64,000 nt of DNA from Chamaelirium japonicum (Eukaryota; Streptophyta; Magnoliopsida; Liliales; Melanthiaceae), in the NCBI GenBank assembly GCA_947650365.1, contig OX393549.1:83208319-83272318 (forward strand), given 5' to 3'. Below the pieces are notes generated by a model, which saw nothing but the letters and a program-made list of their open reading frames with translations, was not told the DNA's origin and ran no database searches. The translations under genes and the position numbers were made by a program. This document shows, one piece after another, positions 33,656 through 45,358 of this stretch. Each line of letters opens with the position of its first letter. Within the stretch, counting starts at the first letter, position 1.

Positions 33656-35170
33656 TGTGTGTACCCTGATAATTGGACCGGAAGGGGGCTTTATCGCGGC
33701 CCAACACGTACTTCGTTGCGAGCCGGCCTTACGTTTCGGGCCCCGGAGAAGCAAGCGAACATACTAGGGGCCGTAACTTTGTAACGGGTCAGCCACACGC
33801 GAAGAGGAGAAAGTGGATGCTCCGCCCCCTAGAGAAGCGAGCGAACCTACCGGGGGCCGTATTTCATCATGGGTCGACCCCGCGCGAAGAGGAGATGAAG
33901 AGCACACTTCGCGCCTCAGAGAAGCGAGCGAACTTATCGGGTGCCGCAATCTCGTCGTGGGTCAGCCGGACGTTAAACCGGAGAAAAGGGGGAGTCCAAG
34001 TCCCCCCCCCAGGTGGTCGGTTGCGCGGTAAAATAGAGCAAAGGGGGAGTCCAAATCCCCCCTAGGTGGTCGGCCGCGCACTAAGCAAGGAGGGAGGGAG
34101 TCTAAGTCCCCCCCCCCCGGCCGGCCGCGCACTAAGACAGGGAGGGGAGAGTCCAAGTCCCCTCCCACCAAGGGGTCGGCCGCGCACTATAATTGGGAGA
34201 GGGGGGAGTCCAAGTCCCCCCCCCCCCCGGTGGTCGCCCATGCACTAAGCAAGGAGGGAGGGAGTCGAAGCCCCCCCCCCCCCAGGCCGGCTGCGCACTA
34301 AAGAAAGGAGGGGGGAGTCCAAGTCCCTCCCCCCCAGGGGGTCGGCCACGCACTTTGACTGGAGAGGGGGGAGTCCAACTCCCCCCCCGGTAGTCGGCCA
34401 TGCGCTATAACGGAGAGAGGGGAAGTCCAACCCCCCCCCCCCCCCCCCCCCCCCCCATGATGGCCGGACGCGCATTAAAATAGAGAGGGGGGGACCGCCC
34501 CTCCTCTTGGCTGCTGGACGGCCATGCACGAAGCTGAAGAGAGAGCTCCCCCCCTCTCTGATGATCGACCGCGCGCGAAAATAAGCTTATGGGGGATCCA
34601 GTTACCCGAGAATCACGCCCCCAGAATGCGTGGCGGTTGAACCCGGAAATCTCGGGCGCACGACGACTACGGGAGTGCAGCCCACGCTCCTGCGATTCCC
34701 GCCATAATTATCGGAGGCCAACCGCACGCCACGTCCCTACCACGTAGACGGTTGAGCACGTTGCGGGAGTACGTCATCAACATGTCCCATACGGAGCGCG
34801 TGTTAACTGTCATCCCAGGGTTATAAAAGAGGACCTACCCCTTCAGCAGGAAAGGACCGAATTCTGGAGGAGGTGCTGCTCGATTCTTCCCGGATTTGCG
34901 GAGCTAGGAGTGAAATAGCGAAGGTCGGTATTTTGAGTGAGATTGCAGAGGTCGGTATCTTGGGTGACCGGTCTTCTCAGGGTGTAACTGGGTTAGCGGG
35001 AGTGATTGTAAACAGATTGCTGTGTTAGTGAATTTTCGCCCCACACCGTGGTTTTTTCCCCTCGACGTTGAGAAGGGGTTTTTCTACGTAAACTCAATCT
35101 TCCTTTTTCTTTTTGGCTTTAGATTGTGCTCGCCACTCGTACCATCCGGTTCAAGTAAAAACCCCCCACA
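33656..35170 (+). repeat. 5' LTR of the Tat-like Gypsy element
   Basis: 1,515 bp, TGTGTGTACCCTGAT to ACCCCCCACA. It holds a GC-rich minisatellite: three ~80-bp units (33737-33965), then about twelve ~58-bp units with GGTCGGCCGCGCACTAAG and GGGGGAGTCCAAGTCCCCCC (33960-34585), including C-runs of up to ~25 bases. Next come the TATA box and leader. It differs from the 3' LTR by roughly one base in ten in the TATA-to-end part by eye, so the insertion is not recent. Confidence 0.88.
34822..34829 (+). promoter_or_regulatory. TATA box, 5' LTR of the Gypsy element
   Basis: TATAAAAG in the context CAGGGTTATAAAAGAGGACC. The same box is conserved at 46512-46519 in the 3' LTR. It would start the element's transcript in the last ~320 bp of the LTR. 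Confidence 0.7.
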
Positions 35171-35173
35171 ATC

Positions 35174-35191
35174 TTGGCGCAGTCAGTGGAT
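35174..35191 (+). other. primer-binding region of the Gypsy element
   Basis: TTGGCGCAGTCAGTGGAT lies three bases after the 5' LTR end. It corresponds in position and sequence to the TTGGCGCCGTCTGTGG region of Tat-type elements. The priming tRNA cannot be assigned from this eroded copy. Confidence 0.5.
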
Positions 35192-35532
35192 CGTCTTCAA
35201 GACTTCCTACAAGAGCTTTCGATTGTTGACCTGTGGGTGTCAAGTAGTTCGAGGCTACCTGCAACCAGCCCGAGTCTACTGGCCGACCGACCCTTGGGTG
35301 TCGACCGATCAGCAGACTTAGAAGCCATCGCCACTACCACAAGGTTGAAGGAGAATGGCCAGTGGACCATACCGAACCGTTCGACTTCACAGCTCCCGTC
35401 CGAGGCTGCTCCACTCGGAGATGCTAATGATGTCGGGCATCCCGTGCAATCTCCAATAAACTCGGAGCGCATAGCCCCGCTGCTGAATCCCATATTGGGG
35501 GTCAGGAGTCCATTCAAGCGCCGGTAATAACC

Positions 35533-37120
35533 ATGGCTCCTCTAGTAGGAGGACTATCGGAAGCTTTTCTGGCTACTATGATGATGACCCAACAAGCTCT
35601 TACCGCCCAACTCCAGACGATGCAGCGCAACTATGAAGAGTTGCACGACTTCGTGCAGGTCGCACCAGCTGGTGGCCCACTCAACACGCGATCTAGTGTT
35701 GTTAGCCCAAGCGAGACAAAGCCTTCCTACACCAGTTGCCCAACCTGGGCAAGTGCAGCCGCAACCGATACCTCAGGTGGAGGTCAGGGCGAATCGCTCG
35801 GTAAAGGTTCAAAGTGCGAATCCTGATGGGTGAGACTCTAGTAGCTCGGAACCGACTGAAAGAAACAAGCAAGCCCAGACAACATCGACACGCTCGGATG
35901 TCTGGTCCCAGCTCAGGGCACACCCCCGACAGTCGTCGGCCTCCAAGTACCACTCGAAGATGGATTCGACATAACCTCGCCGCCCAAAGTGAGAATATGA
36001 ACACCGACAACAATCGAGCGATAGTCACCACACTCGGGTGATGCCAGCTAGTCGACAACCGGCTCACACTGCTGATCGAAGAAGCGTCCATGATTGTATC
36101 AGGGTACATGCCACGGAGCGACTTGGAGATCAAGAAGGAACCCAGCGAGACCGGCAAGGAGCCCGAGCTCCTGATCGTCTAAAGGAGGTCGCTATCCGAG
36201 GAGCCGCACGTCACCACTCATTAAGAAGATTTTCAGGGAACCGTTCCCCCGAGGGTGGAATCCTCTATGCCTCCCCAAGTTTGATGGGTCGAAGGACCCG
36301 GTAGAGCACGTGCTTGCTTTCCGGGATGCCTTGGTCCCCCACGAGGATGACCATATCCTCTGTAGGACCTTCGCCAACAGCTTGTCAGGAACCTCTCTCG
36401 AATGGTTCCACAAGCTCAGGCCCTCATCTATCTCATCCTTTTCGGAACTAAGTACATGGTTCATCGATCAATATCGGTGTAACCGTTGGGAGCTGAAGAC
36501 TCTGGAGTCACTCTTCGGGATGAGTATGACCCAGAAGGAGACGTTAAGGTAGTTCTACCACAAGTTCAGGACCGAATACTTGAGCTTGGCGGACACTGAC
36601 GGGCAGGATCGCATTGTGATTGTGGCCTTCAAGAACGCTATTCAGCCCAACCAGCTTATCAACGCATCACTCATCAAGCGAACCCCGGAGACGATCGACC
36701 AACTATCGCGGTGCGTTGAGAAGTACATCAAGATAGAAGACGCGGACCGCAAGAGGAAGGCCGTAGAGACCAAAGTTCCGCACCAGAGCTACGCCAAGCC
36801 AGCTGCTATGAAGAACGTCAACAAGCAGCAAGGGGAGGCGACACGGCACGACGCGAAGCGGCAAAGACAAGATAGGCCAGCAAGGCCGCAATGGAATAGA
36901 TAATTCACGGTACTGAATGCCCCTAAAGACCAAATCTTGGAAGCCATCAAGAGTGAACCTTACTTCAAGTGGGCGCCACTGCTTGAACCCAGAGAAAGGG
37001 GAGCCAGGGATACGTCAAGGTATTGCGAATACTACCAAGGCTAAGGCCACACTACCGTGCAGTGCTAGGCGCTCAAGCATCATATTGAGGATCTCATTGA
37101 GGCCGGCCACCTTGGCTGCT
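35533..37120 (+). pseudogene. gag: Gypsy gag (nucleocapsid precursor), broken
   Basis: Structural protein of the retrotransposon particle. The N-terminal part (35533-35826) carries MAPLVGGLSEAFLATMMMTQ. The capsid core lies in the same frame class at about 36200-36900, with FREPFPRGWNPLCLPKFDGS, GTSLEWFHKLRPSSISSF and FSELSTWFIDQY, the usual Gypsy gag motif. A YCEYYQG...GHTTVQC zinc-knuckle-like end lies at about 37020-37065. Breaks: frame changes between 35826 and 36200, and in-frame stops at 36550-36552 and 36901-36903. Confidence 0.75.
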
Positions 37121-37149
37121 TCATTGACCTCCTTCAACGAAAGGAGACC

Positions 37150-37947
37150 ATGGCCGTCGGAGAAGTCCAACGGGGAGCGACAGCACTATGCTTACCTGGT
37201 CTCCCGCCAAAAAGACGTCAGCTCCGAGAGGTAGACGCAGTCTACAAATACCATGGCCCGGTACCATCCTCAAATTCCTTCAACCGTCAAGTCCAACGCA
37301 TAGAGCAAGCAAGGCAAGTTCACTATATGGTGCTCGACCCCATCATCCGCCCCGAGCCGAGAGTGGAAGTAGCAATACAATTTTCGGCGGCTGATCTGGT
37401 CGGGATAGAGAGGCCTCACAATCATCCCATGGTCATACGACTGCAGATAGCAAACTGCTTAGTGAAGAGGATCCTAATCGACACCAGGAGTTTGGTGGAT
37501 GTACTCTTCCTCAGCTCCTTCGATGCAATGCAGCTAGATCGTGGGCAGTTGACTGAATCATCATCAACGACAACGGGCTTCACGGGAGAGGTTGCAAGGG
37601 TGGTTGGTGAGATCACCCTCCCAATCACAACAGGACACCTCACCAACCTCACCCGGTTCATCGTAATAGAAGCAAACTCGGCATACAACATCATCCTCGG
37701 AAGACCGTGGCTTCACCACTTGGATGCGGTCCCCTCATCGGCCCACCAAGTTATGAAGTTTTGGACCGATAAGGGTATGATGAGCATTCGAGGTGACCAG
37801 TCCTCAGCGGCCAAGTGTGAGCATAGCGCCATCCATCTGAAGATGACGTGCCAGATCGAAGGAGGAGAACCAGGTAAATATGGATCTGAATCGGACATCT
37901 TCAACATCTGGACTACGAAGCGGAGTCAAGAAGCTCCAACAATTTAG
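37150..37947 (+). pseudogene. Gypsy aspartic protease domain, active site altered
   Basis: 265-codon open frame. The protease cleaves the Gag-Pol polyprotein. The family's active site D-T/N-G-S/A appears as D111-T112-R113-S114 in KRILIDTRSLVDVLFLSS (37480-37491). The glycine needed for the catalytic turn has become arginine. The downstream conserved YNIILGRPWLH (about residues 179-189) supports the assignment. The frame ends at TAG 37945-37947, but the same frame continues beyond it into the repeat linker, so the stop is probably a later mutation. Confidence 0.75.
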
Positions 37948-37989
37948 CACCTCACCGAATCAGGTGTAGGAGCACGAGGAGGCCAAGCC

Positions 37990-38330
37990 CTTCAGAAGAT
38001 CGACCTGTCAGTTGAACTTAAAGAACTGACAGTGTCGAGGAACTCAAAGAAGACCGACCTGTCAGTTGAATGTAAAGAACTGACTGTGTCAAAGAACTTA
38101 AAGAAGATCGGTCAGTTGGCTGAACTTAAAGAGCTAGCTGAGCCGAGGGACCCATTGAAGACCGACCTGTCAATTGAATGTAAAGAATTGACTATGTCGA
38201 AGAACTTAAAGAAAATTGGTCAGTTGGCTGAACTTAAAGAGCTAACTGAGTTGAGGGACCCGTTGAAGACCAACCGGTCAGCTGAACGTAAAGAGCTGGA
38301 TGAGTCAATGCACCCGTAGAAGACTGACCG
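37990..38330 (+). repeat. in-frame peptide repeats between protease and RT
   Basis: DNA repeats built on GACCGACCTGTCAGTTGAAT and CTTAAAGAACTGAC encode alternating DLSVECKELTVSKNLKK and IGQLAELKELAEPRDPLK peptides, three to four rounds, lysine- and leucine-rich. They keep the frame of the protease and have only a stop at 38317-38319. They lie where Tat polyproteins have a variable linker. The function of the linker is unknown. Confidence 0.65.
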
Positions 38331-38534
38331 GCCTGTTGAATCTAAAGAACCGGACGAGTCAAAAAAGTCAATGACCCACCAGAGCACTGAATGGGAGGAG
38401 TCGCTAGTAGTCGAGCCCATTCTTTTCGGGGACCTGGGAGAAGCAGAAAATCCGAGGATCACTTTCCTTGGGTCGCAGCTATCAAAGCCCCATGCCGAAG
38501 GCAATGACGGCCTTTCCCAAGGCAAACCAAGATG

Positions 38535-39818
38535 TGTTTGCATGGTCGGTTGAAGACATACCAAGCATCAAGCTCGAGATAGCCTGCCACCACCTCAACA
38601 TTCGGGAAGGAGCTACATCTGTTCGCTAGAAGCCCCGGTCGCTAGCACCAGAGAAAGCAGCTGGTGTCAATTTGGAAGTAGAGAAATTGCTCGGGCGAGA
38701 ATCATCCGAGAGGCCCAGTATCTGACATGGATCGCCAACGTGGTCGCTGTCCCCAAGAAATTTGGAGCCATACGGGTCTGCATTGATTTCACAAATCTCA
38801 ACCAGGCATGCCCGAATGATAGCTACCCACTACCTCGGATTGATACCTTGGTAGATTCAACGGCCGGGCATGAGAGGCTCACATTCATGGATAGGTACTC
38901 GGGCTATTACCAAATCCCCATGTACCCAGAGAACCAGGAGCACACGACCTTTGTCACAGGTCGAGGACTCTACTGCTACAAAATGATGCCTTTATGATGC
39001 CTTTTGGGTTGAAGAATACGGGAGCAACATACCAAAGGCTGGTAAACAAGATGTTCGTCGAGCAAATCGGATGGAACGTGAAGGTCTACTTTGACAACTT
39101 GCTCGTGAAGAGCCAGGCAGAGGAGACACATATGCAATACCTGGAGAAAACCTTCGCAACTCTACAAAGATACAACATAAAGTTGAACCCAGCCAAGTGC
39201 GTCTTTGGAGTGACATCGGGAAAATTTCTGGGCTACTTGGTCACCCAATGGGGGATCGAGGCCAACCCGGAGTTGATCAGAGCTTTGGAGGAGATGTCAT
39301 CGCCCAAGTCACGGAAGGAAGTGCATAAGCTAACCGGTTGGATCAACGCCCTTAACTTCATATCTAAGTCCTCAAACCGGTGTTGGCCCTTGTTTGAAAG
39401 GCTAAGCAAGCTCGCCCCCTTCGATTGGAACCAGCACTGCAAGGAAGCTTTTCAAGAGCTGAAGTCATACCTCGGTCGACCTCCAATCCTGACAGCCCCT
39501 GATCCAGGTGTAACGCTGGGGGTATATCTTTCGGTATCCGAGGAAGCAATCAGCGCAGTACTGATATGCGAGCGGGACAAGGTAGAGAAACTCGTCTACT
39601 ACGTCAGCCGCATCATGACGTCGGTTGAAACTAGATACGCGCGCATCGAGCAAGTTGCACTGTCGTTGGTGTATGTATCAAGAAGGCTCCGCCTGTACTT
39701 TGTCTCCCATCCTATCGAGGTCATCACCGAGCACCCCCTAAAGGAAGTACTAGACAACTCTACGAGGGTAGGTTGTCTGAGTAAGTGGGCTATTGAACTG
39801 CAAGAATTTGGCCCTTGA
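38535..39818 (+). pseudogene. Gypsy reverse transcriptase and first RNase H, broken
   Basis: RT copies element RNA into DNA. Seen in order: QDVFAWSVEDIPSI (about 38540), IRVCIDFTNLNQACPNDSYP, LTFMDRYSGYYQIPM, PFGLKNTGATYQRLVN, the catalytic box as YFDN (39087-39098; family YIDD), FLGYLV, then the RNase H-like part with VYLSVSEEAISAVL and YYVSRIMTSVETRYA. Breaks: an 11-bp direct duplication (ATGATGCCTTT at 38983-38993 and 38994-39004) shifts the frame and gives TGA at 38995-38997. A further frame change and stop lie near 38630-38730. The second catalytic aspartate of the YxDD box has become asparagine. Confidence 0.85.
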
Positions 39819-40443
39819 TACGTGCCTCGGAAAGCTATCAAAGGCCAAGCACTTGTAGACTTCCTCAGCGACTTCCTGGCGGAAGATACTACACCGGTAC
39901 CAAGAATGTTGGAAGACCTGTCGGTAGCTACCGGCCGACCCATGGGAGTTGGTGCGGCAGCAGGACAAGGGGAAGACAAAGAAGAAGATTGGAGGCTATT
40001 TGTAGACCGAGAGTGGTGTGGGGGTGGTCCTGATAACCCCTGATCATACGAAACTCGAAAAGTCAGTGCGACTACTCTTCCCGGCAACGAACAATGAGGC
40101 CGAATATGAGGCGATGCTGGTAGGGTTGGAGATGGCAAAAGCACTGGGGGTGACCAGTTTACAGGTCTATGGCGACTCCCAACTTGTGATCAATCAGATT
40201 ACCGGCAGACACGAAACCCGTGATGCAAGAATACTGGCCTACTTGAAGCTAGTATGGGAACTGATGGCCAAATTCGAGAGCATAGACTTCCACCAATTCT
40301 CCAGATTGGAGAACAAGCGAGCGGACGCCCTCGCTAACCTAGCGTCAATCCTTGGTGGAGATGAAGAAAAGTGGGTCATCATTAAGGTACAGGTCAGTCC
40401 CAAAATAGTGGACCACATAAAGGATAGCCGCCTGATTGAGTAG
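39819..40443 (+). pseudogene. second (archaeal-type) RNase H of the Tat element
   Basis: The main open part is 40018-40443: GVVLITPD, LLFPATNNEAEYEAMLVGLE (the ATNNxAEY motif), LQVYGDSQLVINQITG (catalytic D) and FSRLENKRADALANLAS (the final conserved D in RADALA). The upstream connector (WRLFVD near 39990) is in another frame because the DGSS-type segment between it and GVVLI has been deleted. An extra RNase H at this position is characteristic of the Tat lineage. It would help remove RNA during reverse transcription. Confidence 0.8.
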
Positions 40444-41705
40444 ATACAAGCCACTGGAGTAGTGTATGCTATCACAGCCAATGATGAGTGGGTAGTCAAT
40501 ATAAAGAAGTACCTTCTTGACGGGATACTACCAGAAGACACCGATGATTCAAGGAGAATCAAAGCGCATGCACCAAGATACACTCTCATTGAAGATGAAC
40601 TATACAAGCGCTCGTTCGGTGGACCCTACCTCAAGTGCCTCGTAGGAGTGCAAGCGGTAGAGATCATGAGGGAAGTACATGAAGGAGGATATGGGAATCA
40701 TTTTGGAGGAAAATCCCTAATGCGGAAGATAAAGTTGCAGGGCTACTACTGGACCACCATGGAAGCAGATGCGGAAGGATACGTGAGGATATGTCTTCAA
40801 TGCCAAAAGCACGCTCCCTCCATACACCAACCAGCTGAAGAGCTACACCCAATATCTAGCCCTTGGCCCTTCTAGCAGTGGGGGTTGGATATTTTGGGAC
40901 CGTTCCCGACATCGCCTAACCGAAGAAAGTTTCTTATCATCGCCATCGACTACTTCACCAAGTGGGTGGAGGCCATTCCTTTGCTGAAAATCAGAAAGTG
41001 CAAGTCGAAAAGTTTTTATGGAGTAGCATCATCTGTCGATTCGGATTGCCGTGGGCCTTTATTGCAGACAACGGGCGACAGTTTGATGCGGAGTCAATTA
41101 AGAAGTTTTGCGCCAACAACAGCATCAAGTTAGTCTTCTCTACACCCCGGTACCCTCAAAGTAACGAGCAAGCAGAGTCGACGAATCGAGCTATTTTGGA
41201 CATGCTGAAGAAGAAACTGGAGCATAAGAAGGGTCTATGGGCTTACCGCACTATACCGAAGCGACCGACGGACGAGTCCCCGTTTAGTCTCACCTACGGC
41301 TCCGAAGCAGTTTTGCCCATGGAAGCACTGGTACCGACGTTGTGGATAGCTGTAGCTACCGACCCAGAGGTGAATGGCGAACTCCTGCTTGATAGCCTAG
41401 ACCTACTAGAGGAAAAGAGAAAAAGAGCGAGAGCACGCCTAGCTAACTATCATCAATCCATTAAGAAGGCGTACGATCACAAAGTTAGAAGGAGAATCTT
41501 CAAGCAAGGTGATCTGGTCATACGGAAGGTCTTTGATAACACCAAAGAGCCAGGAAGTGGCAAGCTGGGAGCTACTTGGGAAGGGTCATATATCATGGAT
41601 AGCATGGGGAAGAATGGTGCCTATCGTTTGAAGACTCAAGATGACAACGTGCTGGCAAGGGCATGGAATGCAACTAATTTGCGCAAGTTCTACCAAGACA
41701 GCTGA
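40444..41705 (+). pseudogene. Gypsy integrase, broken
   Basis: Joins element DNA to the host genome. The zinc-binding HHCC domain is seen in VHEGGYGNHFGG...ICLQCQKHA (40660-40820). The core starts WGLDILGPFP (first catalytic D), with IAIDYFTKWVEAIPL, then FIADNGRQFDAESIK (second D, about 41063) and PQSNEQAESTNRAI (catalytic E, about 41160). The C-terminal part ends LRKFYQDS. Breaks: a stop before the zinc domain (40441-40443), TAG at 40873-40875 just before the core, and a frame change between about 40980 and 41010. Confidence 0.85.
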
Positions 41706-41814
41706 CCAGAAGCGATGCATGTAGTCACATTGTAGCTCGAATTCTATTTAATAAAGAGGTGTTTTCTCAGTGTTTTTGTATATGAGTAATGATGGTGGTT
41801 GACTAATACAACAA

Positions 41815-42660
41815 AAACCAAGTGGTACATAACACTCCAAGCGAGTTCTACCACTTGGCCGACCGATAACAGGTCCCTGCGCAGGACGTGACTGGCCGGT
41901 GAATGCCTCGAAAGATTGGTCGACAGTCCCTGCTTAAACCAGGTGGTACATAACACTCCAAGCGAGTTCTACCACTTGACCGACCGGTTAACATGTCCCT
42001 ATATAGGGCTCGACCGGTTGGTGAACATCTTGGAAGATTGGTCGACATACTCTGCTTGGGTATGACCGATCAACCAGCTTAAACCAAGTAGTACATAACA
42101 CTCCAAGCGAGTTCTACCACTTGACCGACCGGTCAACAGGTCCTTGCGTAGGTGTGACCGGCCAGTGGACGCCTTGAAAGATTGGTCGACAGACCCTGCT
42201 TGGGAATGAACAATCAACCAGCTTAAACCAAGTGGTATATAATACTCCAAGCAAGTTCTACCACTTGGCCAGTTGGTCAACTGGTCCCTGCATAGGGCGC
42301 GACTGGCCAGTAAACATCTTGGAAGATTGGTCGATAGACCCTGCTTGGGATCGATCAACAAGCTCAAACCAAGTGCTACATAACACTCCAAGTGAGTTCT
42401 ACAACTTGACCGACCGATCAATAGGTCCCTGCATAGGGCGTGTTCGGTCGGTGAACGCCTTGAAAGATCGATTGACAGACCCCGCTTGGGTACGGCTGAC
42501 TGGCCAACTTAAACCATATGGTACATAACACTCCTAGCGAGTTCTACCACCTGGCCGACAGGTTGATAGGTCCATTCATAGGGCATGACCGATCGAAGAA
42601 CACACAGGAAGATTGGTCGATAGACCCCAATTGGGTACGACCGGACAATCTACCTAAGCC
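41815..42660. repeat. ~140-bp tandem array downstream of integrase (six units)
   Basis: Units start AAACCAAGTGGTACATAACA at about 41815, 41936, 42084, 42225, 42364 and 42510, with a remnant at 42654. Each has TCCAAGCGAGTTCTACCACT, GACCGACCGGTCAACAGGTC and GAAGATTGGTCGACAGACCC. It lies between integrase and the antisense gene. Such 3' arrays are common in Tat elements. Confidence 0.9.
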
Positions 42661-42814
42661 AAGTGTAAGTGATATGCCATCGGCGTGTAATCAATACACA
42701 AGTTTGATGAGAGGAAAAACACAACTAAAGCATGCAGATAGACAATCACCGAAGGGTTCCAGTACAAGCCAAAAGATTGTTTCATTACATTGCCAAATAC
42801 AAAATAGGAAGGGG

Positions 42815-44870
42815 TCAATCCTCTGAGGGGGCTTTCCCTTTCTCCTTCGACAGTCGACTGCGTAACTTGTCGACTTTCTTCGGCCATCCGACCGCCTGAT
42901 CGTCAAGAGCTGCCTGTGTCGCCTTGTTGAGAACCTCATACTGCCGAACGAGCGCCTCCTTTTCTGATGCAACTGCCTGTTCTGCAGCAAGCTCGAGGGA
43001 AGATTTCAGCACAGCGAGTTCGGCCTCATAAACTGCTTGGGCTGTAGTTGACTCGCTACGTTGCGTCCTAATTATGGCGACTTGATCTCTGAACCGAGCA
43101 TTCGCCGCAACGAGCTTGGACCGTGCAGTCTCCAGAGCGGCCTCAAGATCGAAGCGGTCTGCAGCAAGATCCGCTTGCACGAGTTCAAGTTGGGACTTGT
43201 TTCAGCCACCTCCTCGGAGTGGAGCTTTTGGGCCTCTACCAGCATGTCCCGGGTTTTAACCAACTCTCACTGAGCAGTCCTCAGAGAGAGCTCAAGTTGA
43301 GCAATCCTTTATGCACTCCCCTCGGTAGCCCGGTCAGCCAGCATGGTAATACGTCTCCCCATCTGTCAAAAGTGGAAATGATGAATATTGAAGAGCTAGT
43401 AGAGCAAGTCACTACTAGAAGGAAACCCGACTCCAAGAAGACTCACCTTGCGAAGGTCGATAAGTGAGTCTTTCCAGCCTGCACTACCTGCTACTGTATC
43501 ATTCCTCTTCCATCCCAGAGGAGAATCCAGACCCTTCTCCTCCATCTCATGGTGAGCGGAGGTCCAGCTAGCATGATGGTGAGGTGCAGACTCAGTAGCC
43601 CCGTGAGGAGACCCAGGAGGGGGCCTGGCGGCACCCACTGAAGAAGAGGAGGAAGGCGAAGGGACGTGTTCAAGTAATCTCCCGGTATGTCAAAGGTTGG
43701 AGCACCACGGGTGCGAGACGAAGTTCGGACTCGCGACCCTACAGAGTCGGATGACACGACTTGTTTACTCCTCCCTAAGGAAGGGGGAGTGTACCCGCGT
43801 GACATCTCCGACTCGTCTACCTCAACAAAATTCGGACCAGGGGAAAGCACATCCTCAACCCAATCATCTGGAAGGGAACGCAACACCTTGTAAGCAGACC
43901 GCCTTGTGACGTGAACACTGGCGACGTCATCCTCATCGACGTCGCTGGTAGACTAGCCCAGGATGACACGCCTCTTTGAATGCCCAGTTGACGCTACTGT
44001 GTCACGAGCGATAGTTGTTCGATTACCCTCACTCGCAACTGCAGTAGACCTCGTGCGATGCTTGAGGATCACGCAAAGCTTAGACGTTAAGGTGTTGGGA
44101 TTGTAGCATTTAATGGAGCTGACATACCTATCGGAAAGTTCCGTAGAAGGAGCAGATTACTCCCCTCCTCCACTAGTTGCTGTGGTATGTTTTCCCTTCT
44201 TGGGAGTGTTGTGAGCTTTGACTATCGGGCGTTTCGGAAATAGCTGTCTCCAGTCGTCGTCATCCTGGGTGACTCTCTTGATCAATGCATCCAGATCTTC
44301 CTCGACACTCTCAGGGCACTTGAGTTGCCCAGAGGGGTAGAAGTCTTCGATAGTGTAAGCCAGATGGGAAACAGACCTAGGGACCTTGTGACGACCCCTC
44401 CATGGTCCTCCAACCACGAGGGGACACTCATTCCAGCCCCTGACGGAGTCGCACAAGCCTCCAATAGCAGGGCGACTGCCAACGCGAGCCTGCAAGCTGA
44501 AGTATGAGTACACGGATCCGATAGTCACTTTGTAGTCTTTGATGAAGTATTTCTTAAGAAAATAGGCCACACAAAGTTGTTGCCCCGCCATCTCTTCTAT
44601 TGCTTCAGCACAGCAAAGTATCCTCCATCCGTTGCCGGTAATTTGGCCAGGAGACACCCCCATGCGCTCTAGCAGACGACCAGAGAAGCTCGCTAAAGGA
44701 AATTTCAGGCCGCACTGTAATTATCCCAAAGTCACAATCGTGCGGTCGTCCGAAGGGTCCAAGGGACCAGTCGTGAAGGAAAGAGGCATGTCAGCAGGAA
44801 TGCAGTATGCCGTCCAGATGTCTTCCAGCAGCGGGAACTTCTTGGGAACTAAGAACCAACCGAACGACAT
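42815..44870 (-). pseudogene. antisense ORF of the Tat-like element
   Basis: Minus-strand coding remnant opposite to gag-pol, between integrase and the 3' LTR. It starts at ATG 44870 (MSFGWFLVPKKFPLLEDIW), passes a frameshift near 44715 into LQCGLKFPLASFSG, GVSPGQITGNGWRILCCAEA, YSYFSLQARVGSRPAIGG and CPLVVGGPW. It then has an acidic stretch and, after several breaks, ends in an alanine- and glutamate-rich predicted coiled coil (43180-42815, QADLAADRFDLEAALETA). The PGQ...NGWRIL and SYFSLQAR parts resemble the antisense 'plant transposon protein' frames of Grande/Retand-type elements. The molecular role is not established. Confidence 0.6.
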
Positions 44871-45342
44871 CGTCGATGAAGAAGCAGCGACTCAACGCAC
44901 GAGACACGTAGTCGACTGCAAGTGGCTGACTGTAAGTAGCAACGAGACGTGTGACCTCCTACATGCAGCCCCAATACGTGTATCCAAAAGAGAGCGGCAG
45001 CGAAGCTACCGACTCACGTAACGCACAGCCGACCCGAATGAATCTCCACTAGTAGAAGGGAAGGAGAGGAAAATTTGAAGCAGAGGAGGAAATATGAATC
45101 ATCAGGGCCCTATTTATAGGAAAACTTGGAGCTTTGAGGGGTTGGTTCGAATCCCGAAAAAGGGGGAAGCTGGGTGGTGGTGCGTGGTGACGCCATGTGG
45201 CGAAAACTGGGAAAAGTCCAGACTACCATTTAAAGCTCCAGTAATACTAAAACTGGGGTTAAGGCCATCATGGCACGCAAACCGAGACTGACATACAAAC
45301 CGAGGTGAAAGAGTCTTGATCGGGTGGGACTGAAAATCGATC

Positions 45343-45358
45343 GATTAGGAGGGGTTAT
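45343..45358 (+). other. polypurine tract of the Gypsy element
   Basis: TTAGGAGGGG directly before the 3' LTR start at 45359, the normal place of the plus-strand primer. Confidence 0.6.

Noticed and set aside
33673-34401. Proline- and glycine-rich frames in the Gypsy LTR
   Set aside because: They are produced by the G-run/C-run minisatellite; matching frames in the other LTR are broken differently.
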